Below, in pieces: positions 43,000-51,892 of a DNA stretch of 64,000 nucleotides (positions are counted from its first letter, which is position 1; every line of letters begins with the position of its first letter). The DNA lies in assembly GCA_902475545.1 (NCBI GenBank), contig CABRZP010000006.1, forward strand, positions 45,301-109,300, in the 5' to 3' direction. Both the position numbers and the translations under genes were made by a program. A model generated the notes under the pieces. That model saw nothing but the letters and a program-made list of their open reading frames with translations. It ran no database searches and had not been told where the DNA came from. The DNA is from an uncultured bacterium (GTDB lineage: Bacteria; Cyanobacteriota; Vampirovibrionia; Gastranaerophilales; Gastranaerophilaceae).

Positions 43000-44814
43000 T
43001 TATTTAATTTTTAGTTTTTCCACTCGATTGGTTAAACTTAAAACTTCTGCTTTTAATTGCGAATTTTGATTTTCAAGTTTAGCAATCTGAGTTTCAATAT
43101 TTGTAGTTCTGCGAACAAGTGCTGTAAGTTTACTATCTAATTCTTTTATTGCATTTATTGCAGCATAGAACATTTCATCCCATCTGATTCTTAAATATCC
43201 GTCAGGACCTTTGAATACAGAGTTAGGAAAAACTTTTTGTAAATCTTGTGCCATAACACCAACTTGTGGATGTTTCTTCTCATCATTTTTAAATGTAAAA
43301 TTATAAATTTTTAATTTATTAATTTCATTTAACCCTGCTAAGTTTTTTGAACCTATATTTTTAAGTCTTCTGTCTGATGTGTTTGAACTAAACACATTAA
43401 TGCAACCTGAGTTCATTTTATAGTTTTTTTGTGCATTATTATTACATTCATCTGATATATTTACACCTCTATCTATACCTGAAGAAGAAACATCATAAGA
43501 TTTCCATGCAGATAAGATGCCGGATCTTGTAAAATAAGTTTGTCCTCTTACAATTAGGTTACCGTTTATAACAGTTGTAGTATTTCCCCCAACTGTATTA
43601 CCATTATTGTTATCGCCAAACCTACCTAAAACATCTTTAATCCCATCGCTTTTTGTATCCGGATTGTGAATTTCTAAAACTGCATCCCCACCATAATAAT
43701 AAGGAGTACTGCCGATATAAGTTCTTGATACATTATCAGTTGTTGCATTTAAGAAATTTTCTGATGTTGTTTTGCTCATATCTTTTATTTGCTTATTACC
43801 CTCTCCTAGTTTTAAATCTTTTCTTATTGCAGGATCTTCTAAATTTGATTTTGGTCCTGAGTTATAACCAATACAAGTTTTTTTAGAGCCTGTAGTTACT
43901 TGTGAGCAAGCATTTGCACCAATTGCAACATTATATCCGCCGGTTGTTAAGTTTTTCAATGCATTATAACCAACTGCAACATTATATTCTCCGGTGGTTA
44001 AATTACCTAAGGCATTATAACCAATAGCTACGTTATAACTGCCGTTACCTGCAGTATTAACAAGTCCACCACCTGAATAAGAACCAACAAAAAGATTTGA
44101 TTTGCCGGTATTTTTCCAACCTGCATTATATCCAATCATGGTATTCTTACTATTGGTATTATTTGAGCCTGCATTTGAACCAATAAAGGTATTCTCGTTT
44201 GTTCCATCAATACGATTCCCGGCCATATAACCTAGGGCTGTATTGTAACTCCCTGATATAGTATTTTGTAAAGTGTTATACCCTAATGCTGTATTATATT
44301 TACCATTTTTTATATTATTTAATGCGTAATATCCAATACCAACATTATTTTTTGCTTCAATTTTGTTAGCTTTTACACCACCAAATCTATATTCTCCGCC
44401 AAGTAGAACATTTTTACCATCCATAAACCACGTTCCGGCAAATGTTCCTTTATCATCTCGAGAATTTCTACCGTATCTTAATTGTATTTGCCGCTGGATA
44501 GTATTTTCTGAAGTTACCCCACCTGATCTTATAACTAATTTAGCAGCAGGATTAAGTAATTCTTCGATAATAGGTTGGCTTTCTGGAGTTAACCCAAAGA
44601 ATAATTGACCTGAAACATCTTTGTTTCCTGGATCAAATTTTGCATCCATAGTCGTATAATCTTTCCATGACCAAACTTGGTATCTGCTGCGAGTAGACAT
44701 TTTTTGTTTTTTAGTCATTAGTGGTGCGAATGCTGCAAATATAATAGTAAGAATTAAAAGAACTATCATCATTTCCGCAAGTGTAAAACCTTTGGATTTA
44801 TTATATATTTTCAT
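43000..44814 (-). CDS. prepilin-type fibre protein with YadA-like repeats and C-terminal S74 domain (copy 3)
   Basis: 604 residues from ATG 44814. Prepilin signal NKSKGFTLAEMMIVLLILTIIFAAFAPLMTKK (G^F site), shared module VWSWKDYTTMDAKFDPG...QRQIQLRYGRNSRD, then at about 145-310 at least eight fibre repeats such as NTALGYNTLQNTISGSY, NVAIGYNALGNLTTGEY and NVAVGYNALKNLTTGGY. The neck VLEIHNPDT...TVINGNLIVRGQTYFTRSG precedes the S74 block SDRRLKNIG, PQVGVMAQDLQKVFPNS, LRIRWDEMFYAAINAIKEL and a final coiled coil. GGAG lies 12 bases before this ATG, as in copy 2; the in-frame upstream codons (TTG, ATG 44832) lack a ribosome site. The promoter TTGAAA-N17-TATAAT closely resembles that of copy 1. 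Likely the same kind of pilin-anchored trimeric fibre. Confidence 0.87.
   Translation of the reverse strand: MKIYNKSKGFTLAEMMIVLLILTIIFAAFAPLMTKKQKMSTRSRYQVWSWKDYTTMDAKFDPGNKDVSGQLFFGLTPESQPIIEELLNPAAKLVIRSGGVTSENTIQRQIQLRYGRNSRDDKGTFAGTWFMDGKNVLLGGEYRFGGVKANKIEAKNNVGIGYYALNNIKNGKYNTALGYNTLQNTISGSYNTALGYMAGNRIDGTNENTFIGSNAGSNNTNSKNTMIGYNAGWKNTGKSNLFVGSYSGGGLVNTAGNGSYNVAIGYNALGNLTTGEYNVAVGYNALKNLTTGGYNVAIGANACSQVTTGSKKTCIGYNSGPKSNLEDPAIRKDLKLGEGNKQIKDMSKTTSENFLNATTDNVSRTYIGSTPYYYGGDAVLEIHNPDTKSDGIKDVLGRFGDNNNGNTVGGNTTTVINGNLIVRGQTYFTRSGILSAWKSYDVSSSGIDRGVNISDECNNNAQKNYKMNSGCINVFSSNTSDRRLKNIGSKNLAGLNEINKLKIYNFTFKNDEKKHPQVGVMAQDLQKVFPNSVFKGPDGYLRIRWDEMFYAAINAIKELDSKLTALVRRTTNIETQIAKLENQNSQLKAEVLSLTNRVEKLKIK
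43915..44340 (-). repeat. coding repeats of ~60 bp in S74-prepilin copy 3
   Basis: Successive units encode N(T/V)A(I/L/V)GYNALxNLTTG-type motifs; three units at about 43919-44043 are especially close to one another at DNA level (GCATTATAACCAA recurs). Confidence 0.7.
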
Positions 44815-44854
44815 ACTTAACCAAAACTCCATCAATGTAAATTATATTTATAAT

Positions 44855-44890
44855 TATAACATATTTGTATACTTTTTTCAATATTTGAAA
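44855..44890 (-). promoter_or_regulatory. promoter of S74-prepilin copy 3
   Basis: On the minus strand TTGAAA, a 17-base spacer and TATAAT, with CAAATATGTTATAAT and TATAAATAT following, nearly the same as the promoter at 37513-37541. Confidence 0.6.
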
Positions 44891-44956
44891 TCATTTGTAA
44901 CATCTCTTTTATTTTGTGATATTCTTAAATAAGAAACGAAATTGAGAGGACTAAAT

Positions 44957-47605
44957 ATGTCAGTTACAAATATTGAAAATTTACCTACTGTTTATGATGC
45001 AAAAGAAACAGAAGAAAGTATTTACAAGTTTTGGGAAGACAATGAGTGTTTTAAGGCTGATGCAAAAAGCCCTAAAAAGCCTTATTCTATGGTAATACCG
45101 CCACCTAATGTTACCGGTGTATTACACATGGGGCATGCATTAGATGAAACATTACAAGATATTTTGGTTCGTTATCATAGAATGAGCGGATATGAAGCAC
45201 TTTGGATTCCTGGAACTGACCATGCCGGACTTGCTACTCAAAATGTTGTTGAAAAGCAGTTAGCTAAAGAAGGACTTACCCGTCATGATTTAGGTCGTGA
45301 AAAATTCTTAGAAAAAACTTGGGAATGGACAAATCAACACAAGGGAAGAATTCTTGACCAAATGAAACGTCTTGGAGCTTCTTTTGACCGTTCAAGAGAA
45401 AGATTTACTTTTGATGAAGGTTGTTCTGACGCAGTTAAAGAAGTTTTTGTAACTTTATTTAATAAAGGTTTAATATATAAAGGTGCATATATTGTAAACT
45501 GGTGTCCAAGATGTCAGTCTGCTATTTCTGATATTGAAACTGAATATGAAACAGAACAAGGTCATTTATGGGAAATTTCTTATCCTTTAAAAGGTGAGAG
45601 CGGAGCAATTATTGTTGCAACTACCCGTCCTGAAACAATTTTTGGTGATGTTGCTATTGCGGTTCACCCTGACGATCATAAATATTCTGAATTAGTTGGT
45701 AAGACTGTTGTTATACCTTTAACAGGTCGTGAAATCCCTATTATTGCAGATGAATATGTAGATAAATCTTTTGGTACAGGTGCTGTAAAAATAACTCCGG
45801 CTCATGACCCTAACGATTTTGAAGTTGGAAAACGTCATAACTTTAAACCTATTTGGGTTATTGATGAAGAAGGTAAAATGAAGGCTTGTGGCGAAGTTCC
45901 GTCTAATCTTCATGGGTTGGATAGATATGAAGCTCGTAAACAAATTATAAAAATGCTTGAAGACAACCATTCATTACTTAGGGTAAAAGATCATGAGCAT
46001 AATGTTGGGAAATGTCAGCGTTGCGGAACAACAATTGAACCGTTATTATCAGAACAATGGTTTGTAAAAATGGAACCGCTTGCAAAAGAAGCTATTGCAG
46101 CAGTAAAAGATGGTAGAATTAAATTTATTCCTGAACGTTGGGAAAAGAATTATCTTGGCTGGATGGAAAATATTCGTGACTGGTGTATTTCTCGTCAGAT
46201 TTGGTGGGGACACCAAATTCCTGCATTTTATCATAAAGTTACAGGTGAAATGGTTGTTGCTAAAGAAAATCCTGATCCTGAAAATTATATTCAAGAAACT
46301 GATTGTCTTGATACATGGTTTTCTTCAGGTTTATGGCCGTTTTCAACTATGGGATTCCCAAATTCTGAAACCGATGATTTTAAAAAATTCTACCCAACTA
46401 CAACCCTTGTAACCGGATTTGATATTATTTTCTTCTGGGTTGCAAGAATGATTACTATGGGCTTAGAATTTACCGGAAAAGCTCCATTTTCTACAGTATA
46501 TATTCACGGCTTAATTCGTGATGAAAAAGGTCAAAAAATGTCTAAATCAAAAGGTAATACAATTGATCCTGTAGAAATTATTGATAAATATGGCTGTGAT
46601 GCTTTAAGATTTACAATGACATCTCTTTGTACTTACGGTGGTCAAGATATTAAAATTAGCGATGAGCGTTTTGAATATGGCAGAAACTTTGCTAATAAAA
46701 TCTGGAATGCATCAAGATTTGTATTGATGAATCTTGATGGCGTAGATAATAATGATATTGATTATTCAAAACTTACAATTGCTGATAAATGGATTCTTGA
46801 TAAGTTAAATAATACAGCTAAAGAAGTAAATGAAAATATTGCAAATTACAGAATTGGCGAAACTGCACATATTTTATATGATTTCTTCTGGAATTCATAC
46901 TGTGACTGGTATGTTGAAATTGCAAAAGTTCAATTACAGGATGAGTCTTTAAAACTTAATACTCAACGAGTTTTAAGATATGTTCTTGATATGTCATTAA
47001 GACTTTTGCATCCAATAATGCCGCATATTACAGAACGAGTATGGCAGTTAATTCCGCAAGACACTGATTTTAAAGCAATTATGCTTGCTGATTATCCTGT
47101 TTATACTGATAATTTAGCTTATCCGTCTGAAGCAAAAGAAATGGAACTTGTATTTGAAACAATTAAATCTTTACGTAATGTAAGACAAAGTTTCAATATT
47201 GCAATGTCTGTTAAATTTGATATTGAAATTCAGGCAACACAGGAAGAAAAACCAATTTTTGAAGCGATTGAAAGTTATATTAAACGTATGGCTAAAGTGG
47301 AAAATATTTCTTATTCCGATGTTTCAGCTCCTGTTGCAAAAAAATCAGCAACAGCTGTTGTTTCAGCTTCTAAAATTGTAATTCCTCTTGAAAATCTGAT
47401 TGATTTCAATGAAGAAATTGCAAGACAAGAAAAGAAACTTGCGAAACTTCAAAATGAAAGAAAATCATTAGAAGGCAGAATTAACAATCCTAAATTTGTT
47501 GCCAATGCTCCTGAAGCATTAATTAAGCAAACAAAAGACAGAATTGATGAAATTTTGGTTCAGGAAAATGCCATAAATGATTTAATATCATCTTTAAAAT
47601 CATAA
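44957..47605 (+). CDS. valS: valyl-tRNA synthetase
   Basis: Class I synthetase charging tRNA-Val. 882 residues with the HIGH motif in PPPNVTGVLHMGHALD (about 45-60), a Zn-type and editing domain (TTRPETIFGDVAIAVHPDD; GTGAVKITPAHDPNDFEVG), KMSKSKGN (about 525), the anticodon-binding domain and a C-terminal coiled coil (EEIARQEKKLAKLQNERKSLEGRI) typical of ValRS. ATG 44957 with GAGAGG upstream is preferred over a TTG at 44942. Own transcription unit ending in a strong terminator. Confidence 0.97.
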   Translation: MSVTNIENLPTVYDAKETEESIYKFWEDNECFKADAKSPKKPYSMVIPPPNVTGVLHMGHALDETLQDILVRYHRMSGYEALWIPGTDHAGLATQNVVEKQLAKEGLTRHDLGREKFLEKTWEWTNQHKGRILDQMKRLGASFDRSRERFTFDEGCSDAVKEVFVTLFNKGLIYKGAYIVNWCPRCQSAISDIETEYETEQGHLWEISYPLKGESGAIIVATTRPETIFGDVAIAVHPDDHKYSELVGKTVVIPLTGREIPIIADEYVDKSFGTGAVKITPAHDPNDFEVGKRHNFKPIWVIDEEGKMKACGEVPSNLHGLDRYEARKQIIKMLEDNHSLLRVKDHEHNVGKCQRCGTTIEPLLSEQWFVKMEPLAKEAIAAVKDGRIKFIPERWEKNYLGWMENIRDWCISRQIWWGHQIPAFYHKVTGEMVVAKENPDPENYIQETDCLDTWFSSGLWPFSTMGFPNSETDDFKKFYPTTTLVTGFDIIFFWVARMITMGLEFTGKAPFSTVYIHGLIRDEKGQKMSKSKGNTIDPVEIIDKYGCDALRFTMTSLCTYGGQDIKISDERFEYGRNFANKIWNASRFVLMNLDGVDNNDIDYSKLTIADKWILDKLNNTAKEVNENIANYRIGETAHILYDFFWNSYCDWYVEIAKVQLQDESLKLNTQRVLRYVLDMSLRLLHPIMPHITERVWQLIPQDTDFKAIMLADYPVYTDNLAYPSEAKEMELVFETIKSLRNVRQSFNIAMSVKFDIEIQATQEEKPIFEAIESYIKRMAKVENISYSDVSAPVAKKSATAVVSASKIVIPLENLIDFNEEIARQEKKLAKLQNERKSLEGRINNPKFVANAPEALIKQTKDRIDEILVQENAINDLISSLKS

Positions 47606-47618
47606 TTATTTAAACAAT

Positions 47619-47659
47619 AAAAATGCGAGTCTTAACATAAGTTAAGATTCGCATTTTTA
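47619..47659 (+). terminator. terminator after valS
   Basis: AAAATGCGAGTCTTAAC pairs with GTTAAGATTCGCATTTT (one G-U pair) over a four-base loop, followed by a T run. Confidence 0.88.
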
Positions 47660-47775
47660 TTTGTCAACATAGATAATTACCCTTATAAGCTGTTATATCA
47701 AGGAATATTTATCAATTTTGCTACAATTAGCAAGTTGAATTATCCGTATCGTTTATTAAGTAAAATTTACAAAGC

Positions 47776-47804
47776 TTTACATATATAATAAAATTTGATA
47801 GTAT
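47776..47804 (+). promoter_or_regulatory. promoter of the ribosomal protein S1 gene
   Basis: TTTACA (47776-47781), a 17-base spacer and TAGTAT (47799-47804). Nothing else is seen in the 190 bases between the valS terminator and the S1 gene. Confidence 0.5.
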
Positions 47805-47850
47805 AGTCGTGTATTTATTAGATTAGTGTCTATTTGACAATGGAGTAGTT

Positions 47851-48936
47851 ATGGTTACAAAAAAGGAAACAGATTTTGATTTTGAGGCTTTACTGGATAA
47901 GTATGACTATAAATTTCAAAAAGGTGATTTAGTTAAAGGCATCGTTTGTGGTTTTGACAGTCAAGGTGTTTTAGTTGATATTGGTGCTAAAACAACTGCG
48001 GTTATACCGACATTTGAGGCGGTAGAAAAAGGTGAAAATCCTGAAGATAAATTTGAAAAAGGCCAAGAAGGCGAATTTTTAATTATCAAAGATGAAGATG
48101 ATGATGGCAAATTTTTACTATCAAAGAAAAAAGTTGATTTTGCTTATGCTTGGAAAGAACTTGAAAAAGTAAAAGCTGCTGATGAAACTATTCTTGGAAC
48201 AGTTATCAATGTGGTTAAAGGCGGTATTCTTGTTGAAGTTTCAGGTGTTAGAGGTTTTATTCCATCTTCTCAATTGAGAACCCGAGAAGCTGATGTTCAA
48301 GCCGGAGATAAACTTGAATTAAAAATTCTTACTCTTGATGCACAACAAAATAACTTTATCCTTTCTAATAAGAAAGTATATGAAGATTCAGCAGAAGAAG
48401 TTAGAAAAAATGTATTCTCTCAAATTGAACCCGGACAAATTGTAAAAGGTGAAGTTGTAAGAATTACTGATTTTGGTGCATTCATTGATATTGGTGGTAT
48501 TGATGGTCTTCTTCCTTTATCTCAGCTTTCTTGGAGATGGATTGATCATCCGACTGATATTCTAAAAGTTGGGGATAAAATTGATGTAGAAGTTATTCTT
48601 GTTGACCACGATAAACAAAGAGTATCTTTAAGTTTGAAAAATCTTGAGCCTGATCCGTGGATTGAAGCTGAAAAAAATATTAAAGAAGGTGACAAGGTTG
48701 AAGGTACAGTTACAAGATTAAAACATTTTGGTGCTTTTGTTGAAGTATATCCTGGTGTTGAAGCTTTATTACCACACAATGAAGTTGTTGATTATCAGAA
48801 TGAATCTAAATCAATTCTTCAAGTTGGTGATAAGATTAGTACTTACATTATCAAATTTAATCCGGCAGATAAGCGTATTGCTCTATCTGTTAATGAGCAG
48901 GGACAAACTGCTTCAGATGCACCTGTAGAAGAGTAG
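47851..48936 (+). CDS. rpsA: 30S ribosomal protein S1 (four S1 domains)
   Basis: 361 residues carrying four OB-fold S1 domains at about 20-90, 105-170, 192-262 and 277-345. The third (GQIVKGEVVRITDFGAFIDIGGIDGLLPLSQLSW) and fourth (GDKVEGTVTRLKHFGAFVEVYPGVEALLPHNEV) fit the RNA-binding consensus best; the first two are more diverged, as in S1 from other bacteria. It helps bind mRNA to the 30S subunit. This form is shorter than the six-domain protein of proteobacteria. ATGGAG stands before the ATG. A gene set in which several mRNAs appear leaderless makes the role of S1 interesting. Confidence 0.92.
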   Translation: MVTKKETDFDFEALLDKYDYKFQKGDLVKGIVCGFDSQGVLVDIGAKTTAVIPTFEAVEKGENPEDKFEKGQEGEFLIIKDEDDDGKFLLSKKKVDFAYAWKELEKVKAADETILGTVINVVKGGILVEVSGVRGFIPSSQLRTREADVQAGDKLELKILTLDAQQNNFILSNKKVYEDSAEEVRKNVFSQIEPGQIVKGEVVRITDFGAFIDIGGIDGLLPLSQLSWRWIDHPTDILKVGDKIDVEVILVDHDKQRVSLSLKNLEPDPWIEAEKNIKEGDKVEGTVTRLKHFGAFVEVYPGVEALLPHNEVVDYQNESKSILQVGDKISTYIIKFNPADKRIALSVNEQGQTASDAPVEE

Positions 48937-48958
48937 TTTTAATTAAATAATTAAATTC

Positions 48959-49001
48959 AAGTCAAGAGTTCTAAGAAATTTTCTGGAACTCTTGACTTTT
49001 T
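48959..49001 (+). terminator. terminator after the S1 gene
   Basis: AGTCAAGAGTTC pairs with GAACTCTTGACT around a 15-base loop, followed by TTTTTAT. Confidence 0.82.
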
Positions 49002-49089
49002 ATGAAATAACATTAAATCAATATCATACATTTAGATGTTTATTACTCGTGAAAAGTAATACATAATATATCAAGAAAGAGTACTAGAC

Positions 49090-49557
49090 ATGCCATTCAG
49101 ATATAGACTGCAAAAAGTTTTGGATTTTAGAATCAATCAAAAAGAAGAGCAGAGAATTAAAGTTCAAAAAGCACAACAAGCGGTTTATAAAGCTGAAGAC
49201 GATATAAAGAAAAATCAACAAGATATTGTTGACACAAAAGAAGGTATGAGACGCTGTGACCCTATGATGTATGAAGCTTATGATAATTATCTTCAGCATC
49301 TCTGGGAAAAAGCAGAACAACTCGAAGTAATACGGCAGGAACTTCAAAAAAAGTTAGATGAAGAATTGCAAAAACTTGTAAAATGCGAGCAGGCAGTAAA
49401 AGTTTTAGAAAAACACAAAGAAAAAAATAAAGACATCTATCTTCAAGAAGAGAAAGCCGCTGAATTAAAACAATTTTCAGAACTCGGTGTTACTCGATTT
49501 TATAAACAAAATCTTGAACGTGCTGAAGAAGAGTTAAAATCACAAAATAATTCATAA
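49090..49557 (+). CDS. fliJ: flagellar export protein FliJ
   Basis: 155 residues that form a nearly continuous, charged coiled coil. The start FRYRLQKVLDFRINQKEEQ is the FliJ signature, and the length and heptad pattern fit. FliJ works in the flagellar type III export gate, linking the FliI ATPase ring with FlhA. GAAAGAGT precedes the ATG. It begins a three-gene flagellar unit (FliJ, FliK-like, rod/hook protein), spaced 19 and -1 bases. Confidence 0.85.
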   Translation: MPFRYRLQKVLDFRINQKEEQRIKVQKAQQAVYKAEDDIKKNQQDIVDTKEGMRRCDPMMYEAYDNYLQHLWEKAEQLEVIRQELQKKLDEELQKLVKCEQAVKVLEKHKEKNKDIYLQEEKAAELKQFSELGVTRFYKQNLERAEEELKSQNNS

Positions 49558-49576
49558 AAGTAAAAGGTAAAAGAAT

Positions 49577-50437
49577 ATGGGTATAGACGCAACAACATCA
49601 TCAACTGTAAGTTCATCATCTCAAACAGCTCAAATTTCAAGTTCATCCGGAACAGAAAGTTCTAAAAAAACATCTTCTGATTCTTCTTTTAAAGATGAAA
49701 TGAATAAAGTTTCAAATACAGAGAATAAAGAAACTGCAAAAGAAAATTCTGTAAATATTGAAAACAAAGTTGCAGATGATAAAAATAAAGACGTTTCATC
49801 TTCTGAAAAGCAGGATGATCTTTTTAATGTATCTGCAGATTATAGTAATTATGCTTCAATTGCTGTACAAGATGCCAATATGATTCTTTCTCAAAATATT
49901 ATGGAAATGGTTAATACAAATCCTGTAAATACAATTAATGAACTATCAGATTTGAGTAAAAGTACTAATTTTGCTTCAGATTTAACTAAAACAACTGTAA
50001 ATATGACAGAAAGCGATGCTCAATTCTTTTTGAATTTAACTCAAACTGAAGGTAATGATGTTTCAATGCAAAATATTATGTCACAAGCTCAAACAATGAT
50101 TGAAAATGGAACATCTGTTGCTGAAGTAAAACAAAATGTTCAAATTTCTCAAACTTTATTGGATGCGTTAAGTAAAGCAAGAGAAACAAATCAACCTTTA
50201 AGAATAGATTTTGATCAAAATGTTTCTGTGATTTTAAGAATAGGTAAAGACGGGGCAATTGCTGCAAACTTTATTCCGGGTGATAAGGCAGTTGAACAAT
50301 ATTTAAGAAATAACATTAGTAATTTACGTGCTGTATTTAATGAAAATGATTTACCATATACAGAATTATCATATTCAAATAGCAGTAAGCAGCAAAATGA
50401 AAGAAGACGTAATCAACAAAAACAAGGAGAGCAATAA
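49577..50437 (+). CDS. fliK: FliK-like flagellar hook-length control protein
   Basis: 286 residues. The first 110 or so are low-complexity, rich in Ser, Thr, Lys and Asn, without predicted fold, as in the FliK ruler. A helical middle follows. The C-terminal part (about 200-265; LRIDFDQNVSVILRIGKDGAIAANFIPGDKAVEQYLRNNISNLRAVFNENDLPY) matches the pattern of the FliK C-terminal domain, which switches export specificity. The tail is basic and Gln-rich. Its place between fliJ and a rod/hook gene supports the call; sequence identity alone would not be conclusive. AAAGGTAAAAGA precedes the ATG. Confidence 0.7.
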   Translation: MGIDATTSSTVSSSSQTAQISSSSGTESSKKTSSDSSFKDEMNKVSNTENKETAKENSVNIENKVADDKNKDVSSSEKQDDLFNVSADYSNYASIAVQDANMILSQNIMEMVNTNPVNTINELSDLSKSTNFASDLTKTTVNMTESDAQFFLNLTQTEGNDVSMQNIMSQAQTMIENGTSVAEVKQNVQISQTLLDALSKARETNQPLRIDFDQNVSVILRIGKDGAIAANFIPGDKAVEQYLRNNISNLRAVFNENDLPYTELSYSNSSKQQNERRRNQQKQGEQ

Positions 50438-51276
50438 TGAATGATGCATTTATCACAGCAATGAATACGCAGTATGCAACTGTAAACTGGATTGATGTTA
50501 TTTCAGATAACATGACGAATGTTTATACTCCCGGTTTTAGAGAGAAACAAATTAATTTTAAAACTTTCCTTGGTGGTGCTATAAATGATGACTATGAAAA
50601 AAATATGGGGCAAGGTAAATCAACCCCAGGTACTTCAAATGATAATTTATTTTTGGAAGGTAAAGGCTTTTTCTTAACTAAAACCCCTGATGGAAGAAGT
50701 GTTTACACAAGATTAGGTGAATTTACATTTGATGGTGAAGGTGTATATAAAGCTAAAAATGGTAACACTGTTCAAGGTTATATTTTAAATGATAAAGGCG
50801 AAATAATGCAGGGAACCAAGACAATTGGTGCTGATTTATATCAACAAACTGCATTAAAAGGCGGAGCTCTTGATGTACCGACTACAAGTATAAAAATGTG
50901 GATTGATCCGAATAATGGAAAATATTTGGGTAAATATGATGAATATGAAATAAAAAATGACGGAACTATTGTCGGTAAAGCTGAAAATGGTAAAAAAGTT
51001 GTTCCGCTTTATAGAATTACAACAAGAAATTTCCATAATGCTGCAGCTTTATATGAATACAAGGACGGTCAATTCTTAGAAACTGAAGAATCAGGAAAAC
51101 CTGTATTAGGTTGCGGGGAAATTCGTTCAGGACTATTGGAACTTTCAAATGCTGATTTTAAAGCTAATATTTCTTATTATCAAATGGCTAAAATGCAAAT
51201 GGAAGTTGTTAACAAGTTAATTTCATCTAATAAAGAACTTTTACAACAAGCTATGCAACTTGTAAGTGGTTCTTAG
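50437..51276 (+). CDS. flagellar rod/hook protein (FlgE/FlgF/FlgG family)
   Basis: 279 residues. The N-terminus AFITAMNTQYATVNWIDVISDNMTNVYTPGF matches the rod-type signature (NNxANxxTxGF), FLEGKGFFLTKTPDGRSVYTRLGEFTFDGEGVYKAKNG is the next conserved block, and the C-terminal LELSNADFKANISYYQMAKMQMEVVNKLI is the paired terminal helix. The size is nearer to FlgF/FlgG rod proteins than to a full hook protein, but its position after FliK would suit FlgE; I leave it open. The ATG shares one base with the fliK stop (TAATG), giving tight coupling. Confidence 0.85.
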   Translation: MNDAFITAMNTQYATVNWIDVISDNMTNVYTPGFREKQINFKTFLGGAINDDYEKNMGQGKSTPGTSNDNLFLEGKGFFLTKTPDGRSVYTRLGEFTFDGEGVYKAKNGNTVQGYILNDKGEIMQGTKTIGADLYQQTALKGGALDVPTTSIKMWIDPNNGKYLGKYDEYEIKNDGTIVGKAENGKKVVPLYRITTRNFHNAAALYEYKDGQFLETEESGKPVLGCGEIRSGLLELSNADFKANISYYQMAKMQMEVVNKLISSNKELLQQAMQLVSGS

Positions 51277-51317
51277 TAGTGTACAAATGTCATAGAAAAA
51301 ATATTAAACTCCATTAT

Positions 51318-51342
51318 AAGAGGCAGAAATGCCTCTTTTTTT
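51318..51342 (+). terminator. terminator of the flagellar unit
   Basis: AAGAGGCA-GAAA-TGCCTCTT stem-loop followed by TTTTTT. Confidence 0.88.
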
Positions 51343-51443
51343 GTATCATTTTTTGTAAAAAGGTTTACATTTTGGATATAAACCTGTAAAATAATTATAG
51401 ACAGTAATAGGTCTATGTTTTTAGCTTAGATGAGGTGTTTATT

Positions 51444-51878
51444 ATGGAAAATTTAAAAGTTGCAATTGGTTCAGATCATGGCGGATTTCGTTATAAAGAG
51501 AATATTATTGATTATCTAAAATCCAGAAATATTGAATATATTGATGTAGGTACACATACTCCAGAGTCTTGTGACTATCCTGAAATTGCCAGAAATGTAG
51601 CTGAAAAAGTAATTTCCGGACAAGTAAATCGAGGAATTTTAGTTTGTGGTACCGGTATTGGTATGTCTCTGGCTGCTAATAAAGTTCATGGCATTAGAGC
51701 TGCATTATGCGGAGATACTTATTCTGCACGAGTTTCAAGAGCTCATAACAATGCTAATGTATTATGCTTAGGCGAAAGAGTAATTGGTGAACATCTTGCT
51801 CTTGATATTGTTGATATTTGGCTAAAAACAGGTTTTGAAGGCGGTCGTCACAAACGCCGTGTTGACATGATTGAATAG
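51444..51878 (+). CDS. rpiB: ribose 5-phosphate isomerase B
   Basis: 144 residues of the RpiB/LacAB fold, which interconverts ribose 5-phosphate and ribulose 5-phosphate. Features: IGSDHGGFRYKENI, DVGTHTPESCDYPEIA, the catalytic Cys region GILVCGTGIGMSLAANKV, RAALCGDTYSARVSRAHNNANVLCLGERV and the C-terminal FEGGRHKRRVDMIE. ATG 51444 with GAGGTG upstream is preferred over the GTG at 51435, which is part of that ribosome site. rsfS follows after 14 bases. Confidence 0.95.
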   Translation: MENLKVAIGSDHGGFRYKENIIDYLKSRNIEYIDVGTHTPESCDYPEIARNVAEKVISGQVNRGILVCGTGIGMSLAANKVHGIRAALCGDTYSARVSRAHNNANVLCLGERVIGEHLALDIVDIWLKTGFEGGRHKRRVDMIE

Positions 51879-51892
51879 AAAGGTATACAAAG

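Noticed and set aside
43653..43886. Plus-strand frames opposite the S74-prepilin and other large genes
   Set aside because: All are antisense or shifted-frame shadows of genes with clear motifs, and lack start signals.
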